A stretch of DNA of 45,648 nt from Rhizobacter sp. Root1238 (lineage in GTDB: Bacteria; Pseudomonadota; Gammaproteobacteria; Burkholderiales; Burkholderiaceae_C), in the NCBI RefSeq assembly GCF_001425825.1, contig NZ_LMDM01000010.1:1-45648 (forward strand). The letters are read 5' to 3'. The first letter of the stretch is position 1. Every line of letters starts with the position of its first letter. Positions 24,657 through 32,843 of the stretch are shown in pieces. The notes under the pieces are model-generated. The model saw only the letters and a list, made by a program, of their open reading frames with translations, did no database searches and was not told where the DNA came from. Position numbers and translations under genes: made by a program.

Positions 24657-25472
24657 TCAGCGATTCAACGCTCGCCGCGCGGCGAACGACAGCGCATCGA
24701 CGAGCGCCACCAGCGCGATCATCGCGAGCAGCACGGTGCAGGTCTCGTGCATCTGGAACAGGCCGAGGTGGAAGTACAGCATCTGCCCCAGGCCGCCGGC
24801 GCCGACCACGCCCAGCACGGCGGCGGCGCGGATGTTGTTCTCCCAGCGGTACAGGCTGTACGACAGCAGCTGCGGCAGCACCTGCGGCAAGGTCGCCCAC
24901 AGGAAGACGCGCAGGCGGTCGGTGCCGGGCACCCGCAACGCCAGGGCCGGGCCGGGCGCGGCGTTCTCGATGCTCTCGGCAAACAGGCGGCCCAGCACGC
25001 CGGTCGTGTGCAGGGCCAGCGCCAACGTGCCGGGGAACGGGCCCAGGCCGGCGGCGATCAGCAACAGCGAGGCCCACACCAGCTCGGGGATCGAACGCAG
25101 CGCGTTCAGCAGCAGGCGCGCGCTGCCATGCACCGCGCGCGCCGCGGCGCCGCCGCGCGCACTCGCCGGCAAGGCCAGGCACAGGCCGGCCCCCGCCGCG
25201 AGCACGGTGCCGAGCAAGGACATCGCCAGCGTCTCGCCCGCCGCGACCAGCGTGCGGCGCAGGAACGCAGGGGCGGTCTCCGGCGGGAAGAAGCTCGCGC
25301 CGAACGCCGCCAGCTTCGCCAGTTCGGCCGGCGCGAGGAACTCGCGCCAATGCAGGTCGAGCGTCGCGAAACTGGCCACCACCAGCGCCAGCACGCCGGC
25401 CAGCACCAGCAGCCCGCGGCGGCGCGATGCGCTCGGGGGTGGCAACACGCCGGGCTCGCGCATCGCCGTCAT
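24657..25472 (-). CDS. PhnE-type ABC permease, second subunit (selenium locus)
   Basis: 271 residues from ATG 25472, which overlaps the preceding permease stop (ATGA). Hydrophobic helices and the permease loop SIPELVWASLLLIAAGLGPF, with LYRWENNIRAAAVLGVVGAG, match PhnE-type transporters of phosphonate, phosphite and related oxyanions. It is the last gene of the mnmH-PhnD-PhnC-PhnE-PhnE run. The neighbourhood suggests selenium-oxyanion uptake, which is inference. Confidence 0.85.
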   Translation of the reverse strand: MTAMREPGVLPPPSASRRRGLLVLAGVLALVVASFATLDLHWREFLAPAELAKLAAFGASFFPPETAPAFLRRTLVAAGETLAMSLLGTVLAAGAGLCLALPASARGGAAARAVHGSARLLLNALRSIPELVWASLLLIAAGLGPFPGTLALALHTTGVLGRLFAESIENAAPGPALALRVPGTDRLRVFLWATLPQVLPQLLSYSLYRWENNIRAAAVLGVVGAGGLGQMLYFHLGLFQMHETCTVLLAMIALVALVDALSFAARRALNR

Positions 25473-26308
25473 CCCATCACCCGCCGCAGCACCGCGCTCA
25501 CGCGGTCGCTCAGCCACACCAGCGCGACGAACACCAGCAGGATGGCGCTCACTTCACTGCCGGCGAACACCTTCGTGGCGCTGTCGAGCAGCTGGCCCAG
25601 GCCGCCCGCACCGACGAACCCGAGCACGACCGACGAACGGATCGCGCACTCCCAGCGGTACACCGTGTAGCTGACCAGCTCGCCGGCGCATTCCGGCAGC
25701 GCGCCGAACAGCAAGGCCTGCAACCGCCCGCTGCCGTTGCGCAGCAGCGCCTGCGTGGCCGCCGGGTCGCTGCTTTCGAGGATGTCGGCATACACCTTGC
25801 CGAGCATGCCGCCGTAGGTGATCGCGATCGCCAGCACGCCCGAGGTCGGCCCCAGGCCCACGGCCCGCACGAACAACAGCGCCCACACCAGCTCGGGGAT
25901 CGAGCGCAGCACCACCAGCACCCAGCGCACCACCTGCCGCAACGCCGCGGGCAGCGGCCGCATCGGCGCGGCCAGGCCGCTGAGCGACAGGCGTGCCGTC
26001 GACAGCAGCGCCAGCGGCACCGCCAGCAGCCACGCGAGCGCCAGGCCGGCGGTCGCGATCGCGACGGTGCGCCAGGTCTCGCGCAACAGCTCGGCCAGGA
26101 AATCGGCATCGTGCTTCGGCGGCACGAAATCGGAGACGAACTTCCAGGTCGCGCCGAGGCTGCGGGCGTCCAGCAAGGTCGCCGGGTTGAACTCGGTCCA
26201 CACCAGCACCGGCCACGCCAGCACGGCCACCACCAGCAGCCACGACACCCTGCGCAGCAGCGCCGGGTCGTGCAGCGCGGCACCGGTCGGACGCACGGCC
26301 TGCTGCAT
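25469..26308 (-). CDS. PhnE-type ABC permease, first subunit (selenium locus)
   Basis: 279 residues from ATG 26308, overlapping the ATPase stop by one base (TGATG); a GTG at 26317 would add three residues. The core segments SIPELVWALLFVRAVGLGPT and YRWECAIRSSVVLGFVGAGG are almost repeated in the second permease, so the two are ancient paralogs that probably form a heterodimer. Six or so hydrophobic helices. Confidence 0.85.
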   Translation of the reverse strand: MQQAVRPTGAALHDPALLRRVSWLLVVAVLAWPVLVWTEFNPATLLDARSLGATWKFVSDFVPPKHDADFLAELLRETWRTVAIATAGLALAWLLAVPLALLSTARLSLSGLAAPMRPLPAALRQVVRWVLVVLRSIPELVWALLFVRAVGLGPTSGVLAIAITYGGMLGKVYADILESSDPAATQALLRNGSGRLQALLFGALPECAGELVSYTVYRWECAIRSSVVLGFVGAGGLGQLLDSATKVFAGSEVSAILLVFVALVWLSDRVSAVLRRVMG

Positions 26309-27135
26309 CACCGGCACATGCTCTCGGGCAACGCGTCGGCCGCCGGCAGCGGATCGGCCGGCGCGGCCCCCGGCAGCTCGCCGGCGTACAGCTCGCGCAA
26401 GCCCGCGTCGTCAAGCCCGGCGGCCGGGCCGTCGTACACGCAGACGCCGGCACGCAGCGCGACGATGCGCTCGAAGCGTTCGCGCGCCACGTCCACCTGG
26501 TGCAGGCTGCAGACCAGCGTGCGGCCGTCGCGCCGCGCGGCGCCGAGCAGCGCATCGATCACGCCGCGCGCGCGGGTCGGGTCCAGCGCCGACAGGGGCT
26601 CGTCGACCAGCCACAGGCCGGCCTGCGAGACGAGCGCGCGCGCCAGCCCGACGCGCTGCCGCTCGCCGCCCGACAGGCGATCGACGCGCAGCCACAGCTT
26701 GTCGGCCAGGCCGACCTCGGCGAGCGCCGCCTGCGCAAGCCCGGTGTCGCGCGGGCTCCACAGCGTGCGCAGGCTCTGCAGCAGCCCCATCGCCGGCAGC
26801 CGACCGGCCAGCACCGCGGTCACGACGCGCTGGCGCGGTGGCAGCGGCGGCACCTGCGGCGCGAGGAACAGGCGGCCGCGCAGGCGGCGCAGTTCACCGG
26901 TCGACATCGACCACGGATCGCGGCCGAACAGCGACACGCTGCCGCCCGCCGGCCGCACCGCGCAGGCGAGCGCCATCAGCAGGCTGGTCTTGCCCGCGCC
27001 CGATGCGCCGATCACCGCGACCTGCTCGCCTTGCGCGATGCGCAGGTCGAGCCCGCGCAACGCGAGCCCGGGCACGCCCGGCGCGGCCGGGGCCGACAGC
27101 GCGCGCAGCTCGACGGCCGCTGCAGCGTCGTTCAC
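26308..27135 (-). CDS. PhnC-type ABC ATPase (selenium locus)
   Basis: 275 residues with GTG start at 27135 overlapping the binding-protein stop (GTGA). Walker A GASGAGKTS, signature LSGGERQRVG, Walker B LWLVDEPLSALD and the switch His in SLHQVDVA are present. It resembles PhnC. Tight overlaps on both sides show one operon with the binding protein and the two permeases. Confidence 0.87.
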   Translation of the reverse strand: MNDAAAAVELRALSAPAAPGVPGLALRGLDLRIAQGEQVAVIGASGAGKTSLLMALACAVRPAGGSVSLFGRDPWSMSTGELRRLRGRLFLAPQVPPLPPRQRVVTAVLAGRLPAMGLLQSLRTLWSPRDTGLAQAALAEVGLADKLWLRVDRLSGGERQRVGLARALVSQAGLWLVDEPLSALDPTRARGVIDALLGAARRDGRTLVCSLHQVDVARERFERIVALRAGVCVYDGPAAGLDDAGLRELYAGELPGAAPADPLPAADALPESMCR

Positions 27136-28013
27136 TTCAGCAGGCCGGCGTTCTCTGCCGCGGCCTTGATGCCGACGTAGTTCTCGGGCTTGGTCGCGAC
27201 GAAGCGGGTTGCGCGCTGCAGGCCCAGGATCTCCTTGCCTTCCGGCGTGGCCGGGTCGAGCGCGAGGAAGGCCTGCTGGATCTTGTTGCGCAGGTCGGCC
27301 GGCATGTCGGCATGCACCGTCCAGTTGTAGTCGTAGTACGCCGGCGTCGTGAAGAACACCTTCACCTGGCTGGTGTCGACCTTCTTGTCGGCGACGAACT
27401 TCTCCCACACCGAGATGTTCAGCGCGCCGGCGTCGACCTTGCCGCTCACCACCGCGGCGATCGTCGCGTCGTGCGCGCCCGAGAAGCTGACCCGCTTCAG
27501 GTCGGCGTCGGGGTTGATCTTCGCGGCCAGCAGGAAGCTGCGCGGCATCAGGTGCCCCGAGGTGCTCGATGCCGAGCCGAAGCTCAGCGTCCTGCCCTTC
27601 AGGTCTTCCAGCTTCGCGATGCCGCTCTTCGCATCGGTGATGAAGACCGAGCGGAAGCGCTCGTCTTCCTCGCGCTGCACCAGCGGGATCACCTTGCCGT
27701 TCGAGCGCACGCTCGCCTGCACGAACGTGAAGCCGCCGAACCAGGCCAGGTCGATCTTGCGGTTGACCACCGTCTCGACGGCCGCCGCGTAGTCGGTCAC
27801 CGGCGTCCACTCGACCTTCATGCCGAGCTTCGCTTCGAGGTACTTGCCGAGCGGCGCGAACTTGCGCGCCAGCTCGGTCGGCGATTCGTCGGGAATGGCG
27901 GTGACGCGCAGCACGCCGGGCGTCGCGGTCTGTGCCATCGCGGTGCCGGCGGCCAGCGCCAGCGGCACGGTCAGCGAGAGGGCGGCGAGCAGGCGTTGGA
28001 TCGAAGAGGTCAT
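27132..28013 (-). CDS. PhnD-family ABC substrate-binding protein, putative selenium-oxyanion binding
   Basis: 293 residues with signal peptide (MTSSIQRLLAALSLTVPLAL ending GTAMAQ). PhnD family features are AIPDESPTELARKFAPLGKY, DLAWFGGFTFVQA and the ligand-contact segment SFGSASSTSGHLMPRSFLLA. Family members bind phosphonate, phosphite or phosphate analogues. A known clade of this family is associated with selenium genes and is described as a putative selenate transporter. This one lies 50 bases after mnmH on the same strand, with selD next door, which favours that clade. Phosphonate uptake remains the alternative, since no C-P lyase genes are nearby to support it. Confidence 0.8.
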   Translation of the reverse strand: MTSSIQRLLAALSLTVPLALAAGTAMAQTATPGVLRVTAIPDESPTELARKFAPLGKYLEAKLGMKVEWTPVTDYAAAVETVVNRKIDLAWFGGFTFVQASVRSNGKVIPLVQREEDERFRSVFITDAKSGIAKLEDLKGRTLSFGSASSTSGHLMPRSFLLAAKINPDADLKRVSFSGAHDATIAAVVSGKVDAGALNISVWEKFVADKKVDTSQVKVFFTTPAYYDYNWTVHADMPADLRNKIQQAFLALDPATPEGKEILGLQRATRFVATKPENYVGIKAAAENAGLLK

Positions 28014-28063
28014 GTCGGGTCCTGGAGGTTCGGAGACAGAGGAAAAAAATCGGGCTGGAGCGC

Positions 28064-29110
28064 TCAGGGCAGCGACGCGACTCGCCGTGCGAGCGCCGCG
28101 ATGCCGTCGGGCGAGAGGTCGTCGGTCTCGACGCGCTGCGCCTGGCCGAGGCGTTCGAGCTGGCGCCCCTGCGAGCGCGCATACAGCGGATCGTAATGCT
28201 GGGCCATCAGCGCTTCGAACAAGGGCGGCAGCTCGCGCTGCAGCGCCCAGGCCTGCCAGGTCGCCAGCGTCTCCTTCGGCAGCAGCTCGCGCAGGCCGCC
28301 GAGCTTGTCGGCCAGGCGCCGGGGGTCGTCGCCCAACCAGGCGTAGTCGCGCAGCAGGTAGGCGAGCCGTGCCTCGCGGGTGGCCGCGATCTCGACGATG
28401 GGACTGGCCCGCAGCCGCCGCAGCAGCGGCTCGGGCACGGTGAGCCGGCCGATGCGGCGGCTCTCGGCCTCGACCCAGATGCGGCGCGACGGATCGAGGC
28501 CGTCGAGCGCATGCAACAGCTGCGTCTCGAAGGCCTTCTGCGACGGCTGCTCGGTGCCGGGCAGGTCGCCGAGCACCGAGCCGCGGTGCGCGGCCAGCGC
28601 CTCGAGGTCGAGCACCTGTTCGCCCTGCTGCGCCAGCGCATGCAGCACGCGCGTCTTCGCGCTGCCGGTCGGGCCGCACAGCACGCGCAGCGGCAGCGCC
28701 GGAGCGCGGCTGGCCAGCTCGCTGATGACATGCGCGCGCCATGCCTTGTAGCCGCCCTTCAGCTGCTGCGCGTCCCAGCCGACCAGCCGCAGCCAGTTGA
28801 CGAAGCTGCCGCTGCGCATGCCGCCGCGCCAGCAGTACAGCAGCGGACGCCAGTCGCGCGGTTTGTCGCGCATCAGCTGGTCGAGGTGGTCGGCGATGTT
28901 GCGGGCCACCATCGCGCCGCCGATCTTGCGGGCCTCGAAGGCGGACACCTGCACGTAGGTCGTGCCGACGATGCGGCGCTCGTCGTCGCTGAGCACCGGG
29001 CAGTTGATCGCGCCGGGGATGTGGTCGAGCGCGTACTCGGCCGGCGTGCGCACGTCGATCAGCACGCTGAAGGCGGACAGGTCCTCGACCGTGGTGGGCT
29101 TGTGGCTCAA
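28064..29110 (-). CDS. mnmH: tRNA 2-selenouridine synthase
   Basis: 348 residues (SelU/YbbB). An N-terminal rhodanese domain carries the active Cys93 in LLYCWRGGMRSGSF. A P-loop domain follows (GPTGSAKT at 146-153) with EAESRRIGRL. It replaces sulfur by selenium in 2-thiouridine at the tRNA wobble position through a geranylated intermediate, using selenophosphate from SelD. It is divergent from selD with 39 bases between starts. The ABC transporter genes follow on the same strand. Confidence 0.95.
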   Translation of the reverse strand: MSHKPTTVEDLSAFSVLIDVRTPAEYALDHIPGAINCPVLSDDERRIVGTTYVQVSAFEARKIGGAMVARNIADHLDQLMRDKPRDWRPLLYCWRGGMRSGSFVNWLRLVGWDAQQLKGGYKAWRAHVISELASRAPALPLRVLCGPTGSAKTRVLHALAQQGEQVLDLEALAAHRGSVLGDLPGTEQPSQKAFETQLLHALDGLDPSRRIWVEAESRRIGRLTVPEPLLRRLRASPIVEIAATREARLAYLLRDYAWLGDDPRRLADKLGGLRELLPKETLATWQAWALQRELPPLFEALMAQHYDPLYARSQGRQLERLGQAQRVETDDLSPDGIAALARRVASLP

Positions 29111-29149
29111 GGGCGTGCCCCGGGGTGCTTTTTGATCGACACTTCAACG

Positions 29150-30193
29150 ATGACCGAACCCATTCGACTCACTTCCTTCTCGCATGGCGGTGGCTGCGGC
29201 TGCAAGATCGCACCCGGCGTGCTGGCCGACATCCTGGCGCGCGCGCCGCAAGGCCTGGTGCCGCCCGAACTGATGGTGGGCACCGAGACCGCGGACGACG
29301 CGGCCGTGTACCGGCTGAACGACCGGCAGGCGCTGGTGGCCACCACCGACTTCTTCACGCCGATTGTCGACGACCCGCGCGACTTCGGCCGCATCGCGGC
29401 GACGAATGCGATTTCCGACATCTACGCGATGGGCGGCACGCCGATCATGGCGCTCGCGCTGGTCGGCATGCCGCTCGACAAGCTGCCGCCGGCGGTCATC
29501 GGCGCGATCCTCGAAGGCGGCGCGAGCATCTGCCGCGAGGCGGGCATCCCGATCGCTGGCGGGCATTCGATCGACGTGCTGGAGCCGATCTACGGGCTGG
29601 TCGCGCTCGGGCTGGTGCACCCGGACCGGGTGCGCCGCAATGCCGATGCGCGCGACGGCGACGTGCTGGTGCTGGGCAAACCGCTCGGCGTCGGCATCCT
29701 GTCGGCCGCGCTGAAGAGGGGCCTGCTCGATGCCGACGGCTACGCCGAGATGCTGCGCCACACGACGCAGCTGAACCGCGTCGGCAGCGAGCTGGGCGCG
29801 CTCGACGGCGTGCACGCGATGACCGACGTGACCGGCTTCGGGCTGGCCGGCCACCTGCTGGAGGTGTGCCGCGGCTCGCGGCTCGCGGCCGAGCTGGACT
29901 TCTCCGCGCTGCCGTTGATCGAATCGGCCGCCATCCATGCCCGCAACGGCATCGCGACCGGCGCGTCGGCGCGCAACTGGGCCGGCTATGGCGCCGACGT
30001 GACGCTCGCGCCCGAGCTGCAGCCGTGGCAGCAGGCGCTGCTCACCGATCCGCAGACGAGTGGCGGGCTGCTGGTGAGCTGCGCGCCGGAGGCGGCGGCA
30101 ACGGTGCTGGAGCGCTTTCATGCCGCGGGGTTCGGGCAGGCGGCGGTGATCGGTCGCATGCGGGCGGGCGCATCGCACCTGGAAGTCATGTAG
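29150..30193 (+). CDS. selD: Selenide, water dikinase (selenophosphate synthase)
   Basis: 347 residues from ATG 29150. The catalytic cysteine is Cys16 in SHGGGCGCKIAP, equivalent to E. coli Cys17, with Lys19; there is no in-frame TGA, so it uses Cys and not selenocysteine. Other conserved parts are TTDFFTPIVDDPRDFGRIAA, AGGHSID, DVTGFGLAGHL and TDPQTSGGLL. It makes selenophosphate from selenide and ATP for MnmH. Its stop codon is inside the first arm of a 22-bp palindrome. Confidence 0.96.
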   Translation: MTEPIRLTSFSHGGGCGCKIAPGVLADILARAPQGLVPPELMVGTETADDAAVYRLNDRQALVATTDFFTPIVDDPRDFGRIAATNAISDIYAMGGTPIMALALVGMPLDKLPPAVIGAILEGGASICREAGIPIAGGHSIDVLEPIYGLVALGLVHPDRVRRNADARDGDVLVLGKPLGVGILSAALKRGLLDADGYAEMLRHTTQLNRVGSELGALDGVHAMTDVTGFGLAGHLLEVCRGSRLAAELDFSALPLIESAAIHARNGIATGASARNWAGYGADVTLAPELQPWQQALLTDPQTSGGLLVSCAPEAAATVLERFHAAGFGQAAVIGRMRAGASHLEVM

Positions 30194-30254
30194 CCCGGAT
30201 GCCAATCCGGGTTCTTTGCGTATCGCCGCATTCCCGGATCGGCATCCGCGCTAC
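30190..30254. repeat. Palindromic extragenic element between selD and the LysR gene
   Basis: Arm 1 (30190-30211, beginning GTAGCCCGGATGCC) and arm 2 (30233-30254, ending GGCATCCGCGCTAC) are inverted copies matching at 20 of 22 positions, with a 21-base spacer. The TAG of selD (30191-30193) lies in arm 1, and the complementary CTA that ends the convergent LysR gene (30251-30253) lies in arm 2. This resembles REP/BIME-type dispersed repeats, and it can fold as a bidirectional terminator. Confidence 0.7.
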
Positions 30255-31150
30255 GAGAGGGCCTCGAACTTCTTCGCCAGGAATTCCACCAGCGCCCTCA
30301 CCCGCCCCGGCACGAAGCGGCCGCTCGGCAGCAGCGCGTGCAGCGGATAGGGCTCGGTCTCCCACTCGGGCAACAGCGGCACCAGCGCACCGCTGAGCAA
30401 GTCGCCGCGGATGTCGATTTGCGACTTCAGCAGCACGCCCACGCCGGCCACCGCCCATTCGCGCGCCAGCGAGGCATCGTCGACGCTGCGGTCGCCCTTG
30501 ACCCGCACGTCGACCCACTGGCCGTCGCGACCGAAGCGCCATGCTCGGAAGTTGCGCCCGCCGCGGTCGAAGGTCAGGCAGTTGTGCTGCAGCAGATCCT
30601 GCGGCGTCTGCGGCGCGGGGTGCCGGCGCAGGTAGGCGGGCGACGCGCACAGCACCGGCCGCGCCGCCACCAGCAGCCGCGCGACCATCCCTGAATCGGC
30701 CGGCGTGCCGTAGCGCAGCGCGACATCCACGTCATCGCGCACCACGTCCTTCGGCCGGTCGCCGACGCTGAGCGCCAGTTGCAGCCCAGGGTGCAGGGCC
30801 ATGAATTCGCTGAACCACGGCAGCAGCGTCGTGCGCGTCAGGTCCGACGGCGCCGCGACGCGCAAGGTGCCGACGAGTGCACCGCGCTCTTCCGTCACCT
30901 GCGATTCGCCCTCGGCCAGAAGCTCGAAGGCCCGCGTCGCATAACCGAGCAACGTCTGCCCCTGTGCCGTCAGCCGCATCGCGCGCGTCGAGCGCTCGAA
31001 CAGCCGCGTGCCGAGCTGCGTTTCCAGCCGCTTCAGCATCGCGCTGGCGGCCGCCGGCGTGATACCGAGTGCCGCGGCGGCGGCCGTCAGCGAGCCGCCT
31101 CGCGCGGTCTGGATCAGCACGTCGAAGTCCGCGATATTGCCAACTTTCAT
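30251..31150 (-). CDS. LysR-family transcriptional regulator
   Basis: 299 residues. The N-terminal helix-turn-helix contains GSLTAAAAALGITPAAASAM and LKRLETQLGTRLFERSTR. The substrate domain (about 90-299) begins GTLRVAAPSDLTRTTLLPW, typical of the PecT/DsdC-like large group. It is divergent from the GlcG/HbpS-like gene, so it probably controls it. The shared region holds a candidate inverted repeat. Effector unknown. Confidence 0.92.
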   Translation of the reverse strand: MKVGNIADFDVLIQTARGGSLTAAAAALGITPAAASAMLKRLETQLGTRLFERSTRAMRLTAQGQTLLGYATRAFELLAEGESQVTEERGALVGTLRVAAPSDLTRTTLLPWFSEFMALHPGLQLALSVGDRPKDVVRDDVDVALRYGTPADSGMVARLLVAARPVLCASPAYLRRHPAPQTPQDLLQHNCLTFDRGGRNFRAWRFGRDGQWVDVRVKGDRSVDDASLAREWAVAGVGVLLKSQIDIRGDLLSGALVPLLPEWETEPYPLHALLPSGRFVPGRVRALVEFLAKKFEALS

Positions 31151-31155
31151 TTAAA

Positions 31156-31184
31156 ATTGATACTTTCACGGCAGGCTTATCAAT
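31156..31184. promoter_or_regulatory. Inverted repeat in the LysR-GlcG intergenic region
   Basis: ATTGATA (31156-31162) and TATCAAT (31178-31184) are exact reverse complements separated by 15 bases. They sit in the only AT-rich part between the divergent genes, where a LysR-type regulator would bind. Confidence 0.45.
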
Positions 31185-31231
31185 CGATGGTTGCGATTTT
31201 AGAGTTCAGGCCTCACCCACTGGAAGCCCCC

Positions 31232-31678
31232 ATGAACCGCTCGCAGACCCCCCTCACCATTGCGTTCACGTCGATCGCCCGCGACGCAGCGGCGCGCCTG
31301 ATCGACGCCGCCCGCGCCGCCTGCCGTGACATCGGCATCGAAGCCACCATTGCCATCACCGATGCCGGCGGTCACCTGAAGGCGCTCGACCGCACCGACG
31401 GCGCCCCGTTCCTGACCGTCGACGTCGCGGTCGACAAGGCCTGGACGGCCGCATCGTTCGGCCTCGGCACCCATGTGTGGAACGGCATCGTCAAGGACCC
31501 GGTCGTCGCGCCACTCGCGCACCGGCCGCGGCTCGTCGCGGTCGGCGGCGGCTGCCCGATCGTCCACGAAGGCCGCGTGGTCGGCGGCATCGGCATCTCG
31601 GGCGGCAACGCGCTGCAGGACCGGCAGGCCGCCGAGATCGCGTTGAAGACGCTGGGTTTCGAGATCGCGACCGCCTGA
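31232..31678 (+). CDS. GlcG/HbpS-family protein
   Basis: 148 residues from ATG 31232. The sequence SIARDAAARLIDAARAACRD, ITDAGGHLKALDRTDGAP, KAWTAASFG and GGCPIVHEGRVVGGIGISGG is characteristic of GlcG/HbpS (DUF336), a fold that can bind haem or small molecules and is linked to glycolate, propanediol or redox sensing in different hosts. No signal peptide is present, so it is cytoplasmic. It is divergent from the LysR gene and 13 bases before the next gene, so the pair may be one LysR-controlled unit. Confidence 0.85.
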   Translation: MNRSQTPLTIAFTSIARDAAARLIDAARAACRDIGIEATIAITDAGGHLKALDRTDGAPFLTVDVAVDKAWTAASFGLGTHVWNGIVKDPVVAPLAHRPRLVAVGGGCPIVHEGRVVGGIGISGGNALQDRQAAEIALKTLGFEIATA

Positions 31679-31691
31679 GCGCCGCCACCCG

Positions 31692-32144
31692 ATGAAGCCC
31701 GTCCACCCCCTCGCCTCCATCGCTCTTGCCATGACCTTGCTGAACGCCCCGCTCGCCGGCGCCGCGGCCGACGCGGCCACCGACCCGGTCGCCGCCACCG
31801 CCGACTTCTTCGCGAAGATCACCGCGAAGGACCTCGATGCCGTCGTGCATTACCTGCCCGCCGAGGGCTTCACCGAGACCGTGCCGGAGTCGAAGGAGCT
31901 GCTGCACCTCGACGCGAAGGCCTTCGACGGCCTGTTCAAGTCCGGCCGGCAGATCGACCTGCGTGTCGCCGACCTGGCGCTGCAGCGTTTCGGCGACACC
32001 GCGCTCGTGACCGGCACGCGGCTGGGCGGCATCGGTGCGCCGAATGCCGCACCGGCATCGGGCCGGCTCGCGTTCACGGCGCTGTGGACGCGTGGGCCGG
32101 CGGGCTGGCAGCTGCGCCACCTGCACCTGTCGGCGCAGCCCTGA
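31692..32144 (+). CDS. Exported NTF2-like (SnoaL/DUF4440-type) protein
   Basis: 150 residues with signal peptide (MKPVHPLASIALAMTLLNAP to about GAAADA). The mature part has the cone fold pattern: AATADFFAKITAKDLDAVVH, then FTETVPESKE and a C-terminal ALWTRGPAGWQLRHLHLS strand set. Such folds bind small ligands or act as minor subunits. It follows the GlcG-like gene closely, and converges with the endopeptidase gene six bases away. Confidence 0.6.
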   Translation: MKPVHPLASIALAMTLLNAPLAGAAADAATDPVAATADFFAKITAKDLDAVVHYLPAEGFTETVPESKELLHLDAKAFDGLFKSGRQIDLRVADLALQRFGDTALVTGTRLGGIGAPNAAPASGRLAFTALWTRGPAGWQLRHLHLSAQP

Positions 32145-32150
32145 AGCGGC

Positions 32151-32843
32151 TCATGCCAACGGCGCGCAAGCCACGCGGAAATCGACGTGGTAGTGCTCGT
32201 CGTGCCGCACCCACGCGCGGCCCTTCATGAAGTTGACGTGCTCGCGCAGCCAGTCACCACGCGGCGTGGCCAGCAGCATCGGCAGGTACGGCGGATCGAA
32301 GATCACCATCGCGAGGCCGGACCCGTGGCGCCGTGCCGACTCCGCGAGCTGGAACAGGTGCTCGGCGATCGCCGCGAAGTCGATGCGCAGGTCATCGAAG
32401 CGCGCTGCCGCATCGAACTCGATCGAGTAGCCGAGCTTGTTCGTGAGCCCCGTCGGCAGCGGCACCGACACGCCGGCCGCATTGCGCACCGGCACGAAGA
32501 AATCGACCGACAGGCCGTTCTGGTGGCTGCGGTGCGGGCGGATGCGGCCGCCACTCGCCCAGCCGGTCTCGCCGTAGACGAAGACCGTGCCCGGCAGCGC
32601 CGTCGCGAGCTGCGCATACGCATCGACGACGATGTCGCGCACCGTCGAGTGCACGTGGGTGCGGCCGGCCGTCACGCCGAGCCGGCTGTAGGCGGCGAAG
32701 TTGGCCCCGTCCGCCGGCAGCGCAACACCCTCCTCCAGCCGCCCCTGGGCCACCGTGCCGAAGCAGCGGCTCGCGCCCCAGGACGGCAGCGCGGCTGTCG
32801 CAGCACAGCCCGCGAGCAAGGCACGGCGATGGATGCGGCTCAC
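32151..32843 (-). CDS. Penicillin-insensitive murein endopeptidase-like (M74) protein
   Basis: 230 residues. The N terminus has a twin-arginine-like signal (MSRIHRRALLAGCAATAALP). Metal ligands of the LAS/M74 fold are visible: His and Asp in RPHRSHQNGLSVDFF, and His residues in RHDEHYHVDFRV. MepA cleaves the D-Ala-meso-DAP cross-links of peptidoglycan in the periplasm. Its start overlaps the ApbE stop (ATGA), so it is translated with the flavinylation operon. The family assignment rests on these metal motifs; the remainder is divergent. Confidence 0.8.
   Translation of the reverse strand: MSRIHRRALLAGCAATAALPSWGASRCFGTVAQGRLEEGVALPADGANFAAYSRLGVTAGRTHVHSTVRDIVVDAYAQLATALPGTVFVYGETGWASGGRIRPHRSHQNGLSVDFFVPVRNAAGVSVPLPTGLTNKLGYSIEFDAAARFDDLRIDFAAIAEHLFQLAESARRHGSGLAMVIFDPPYLPMLLATPRGDWLREHVNFMKGRAWVRHDEHYHVDFRVACAPLA

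Noticed and set aside
24657-26308. Duplicated permease as a recent error
   Set aside because: The two PhnE-like proteins are well diverged outside the permease loop and both are intact, so they form a normal heterodimer.
29150-30193. Selenocysteine in SelD
   Set aside because: The active residue is TGC-encoded Cys16, and there is no in-frame TGA.
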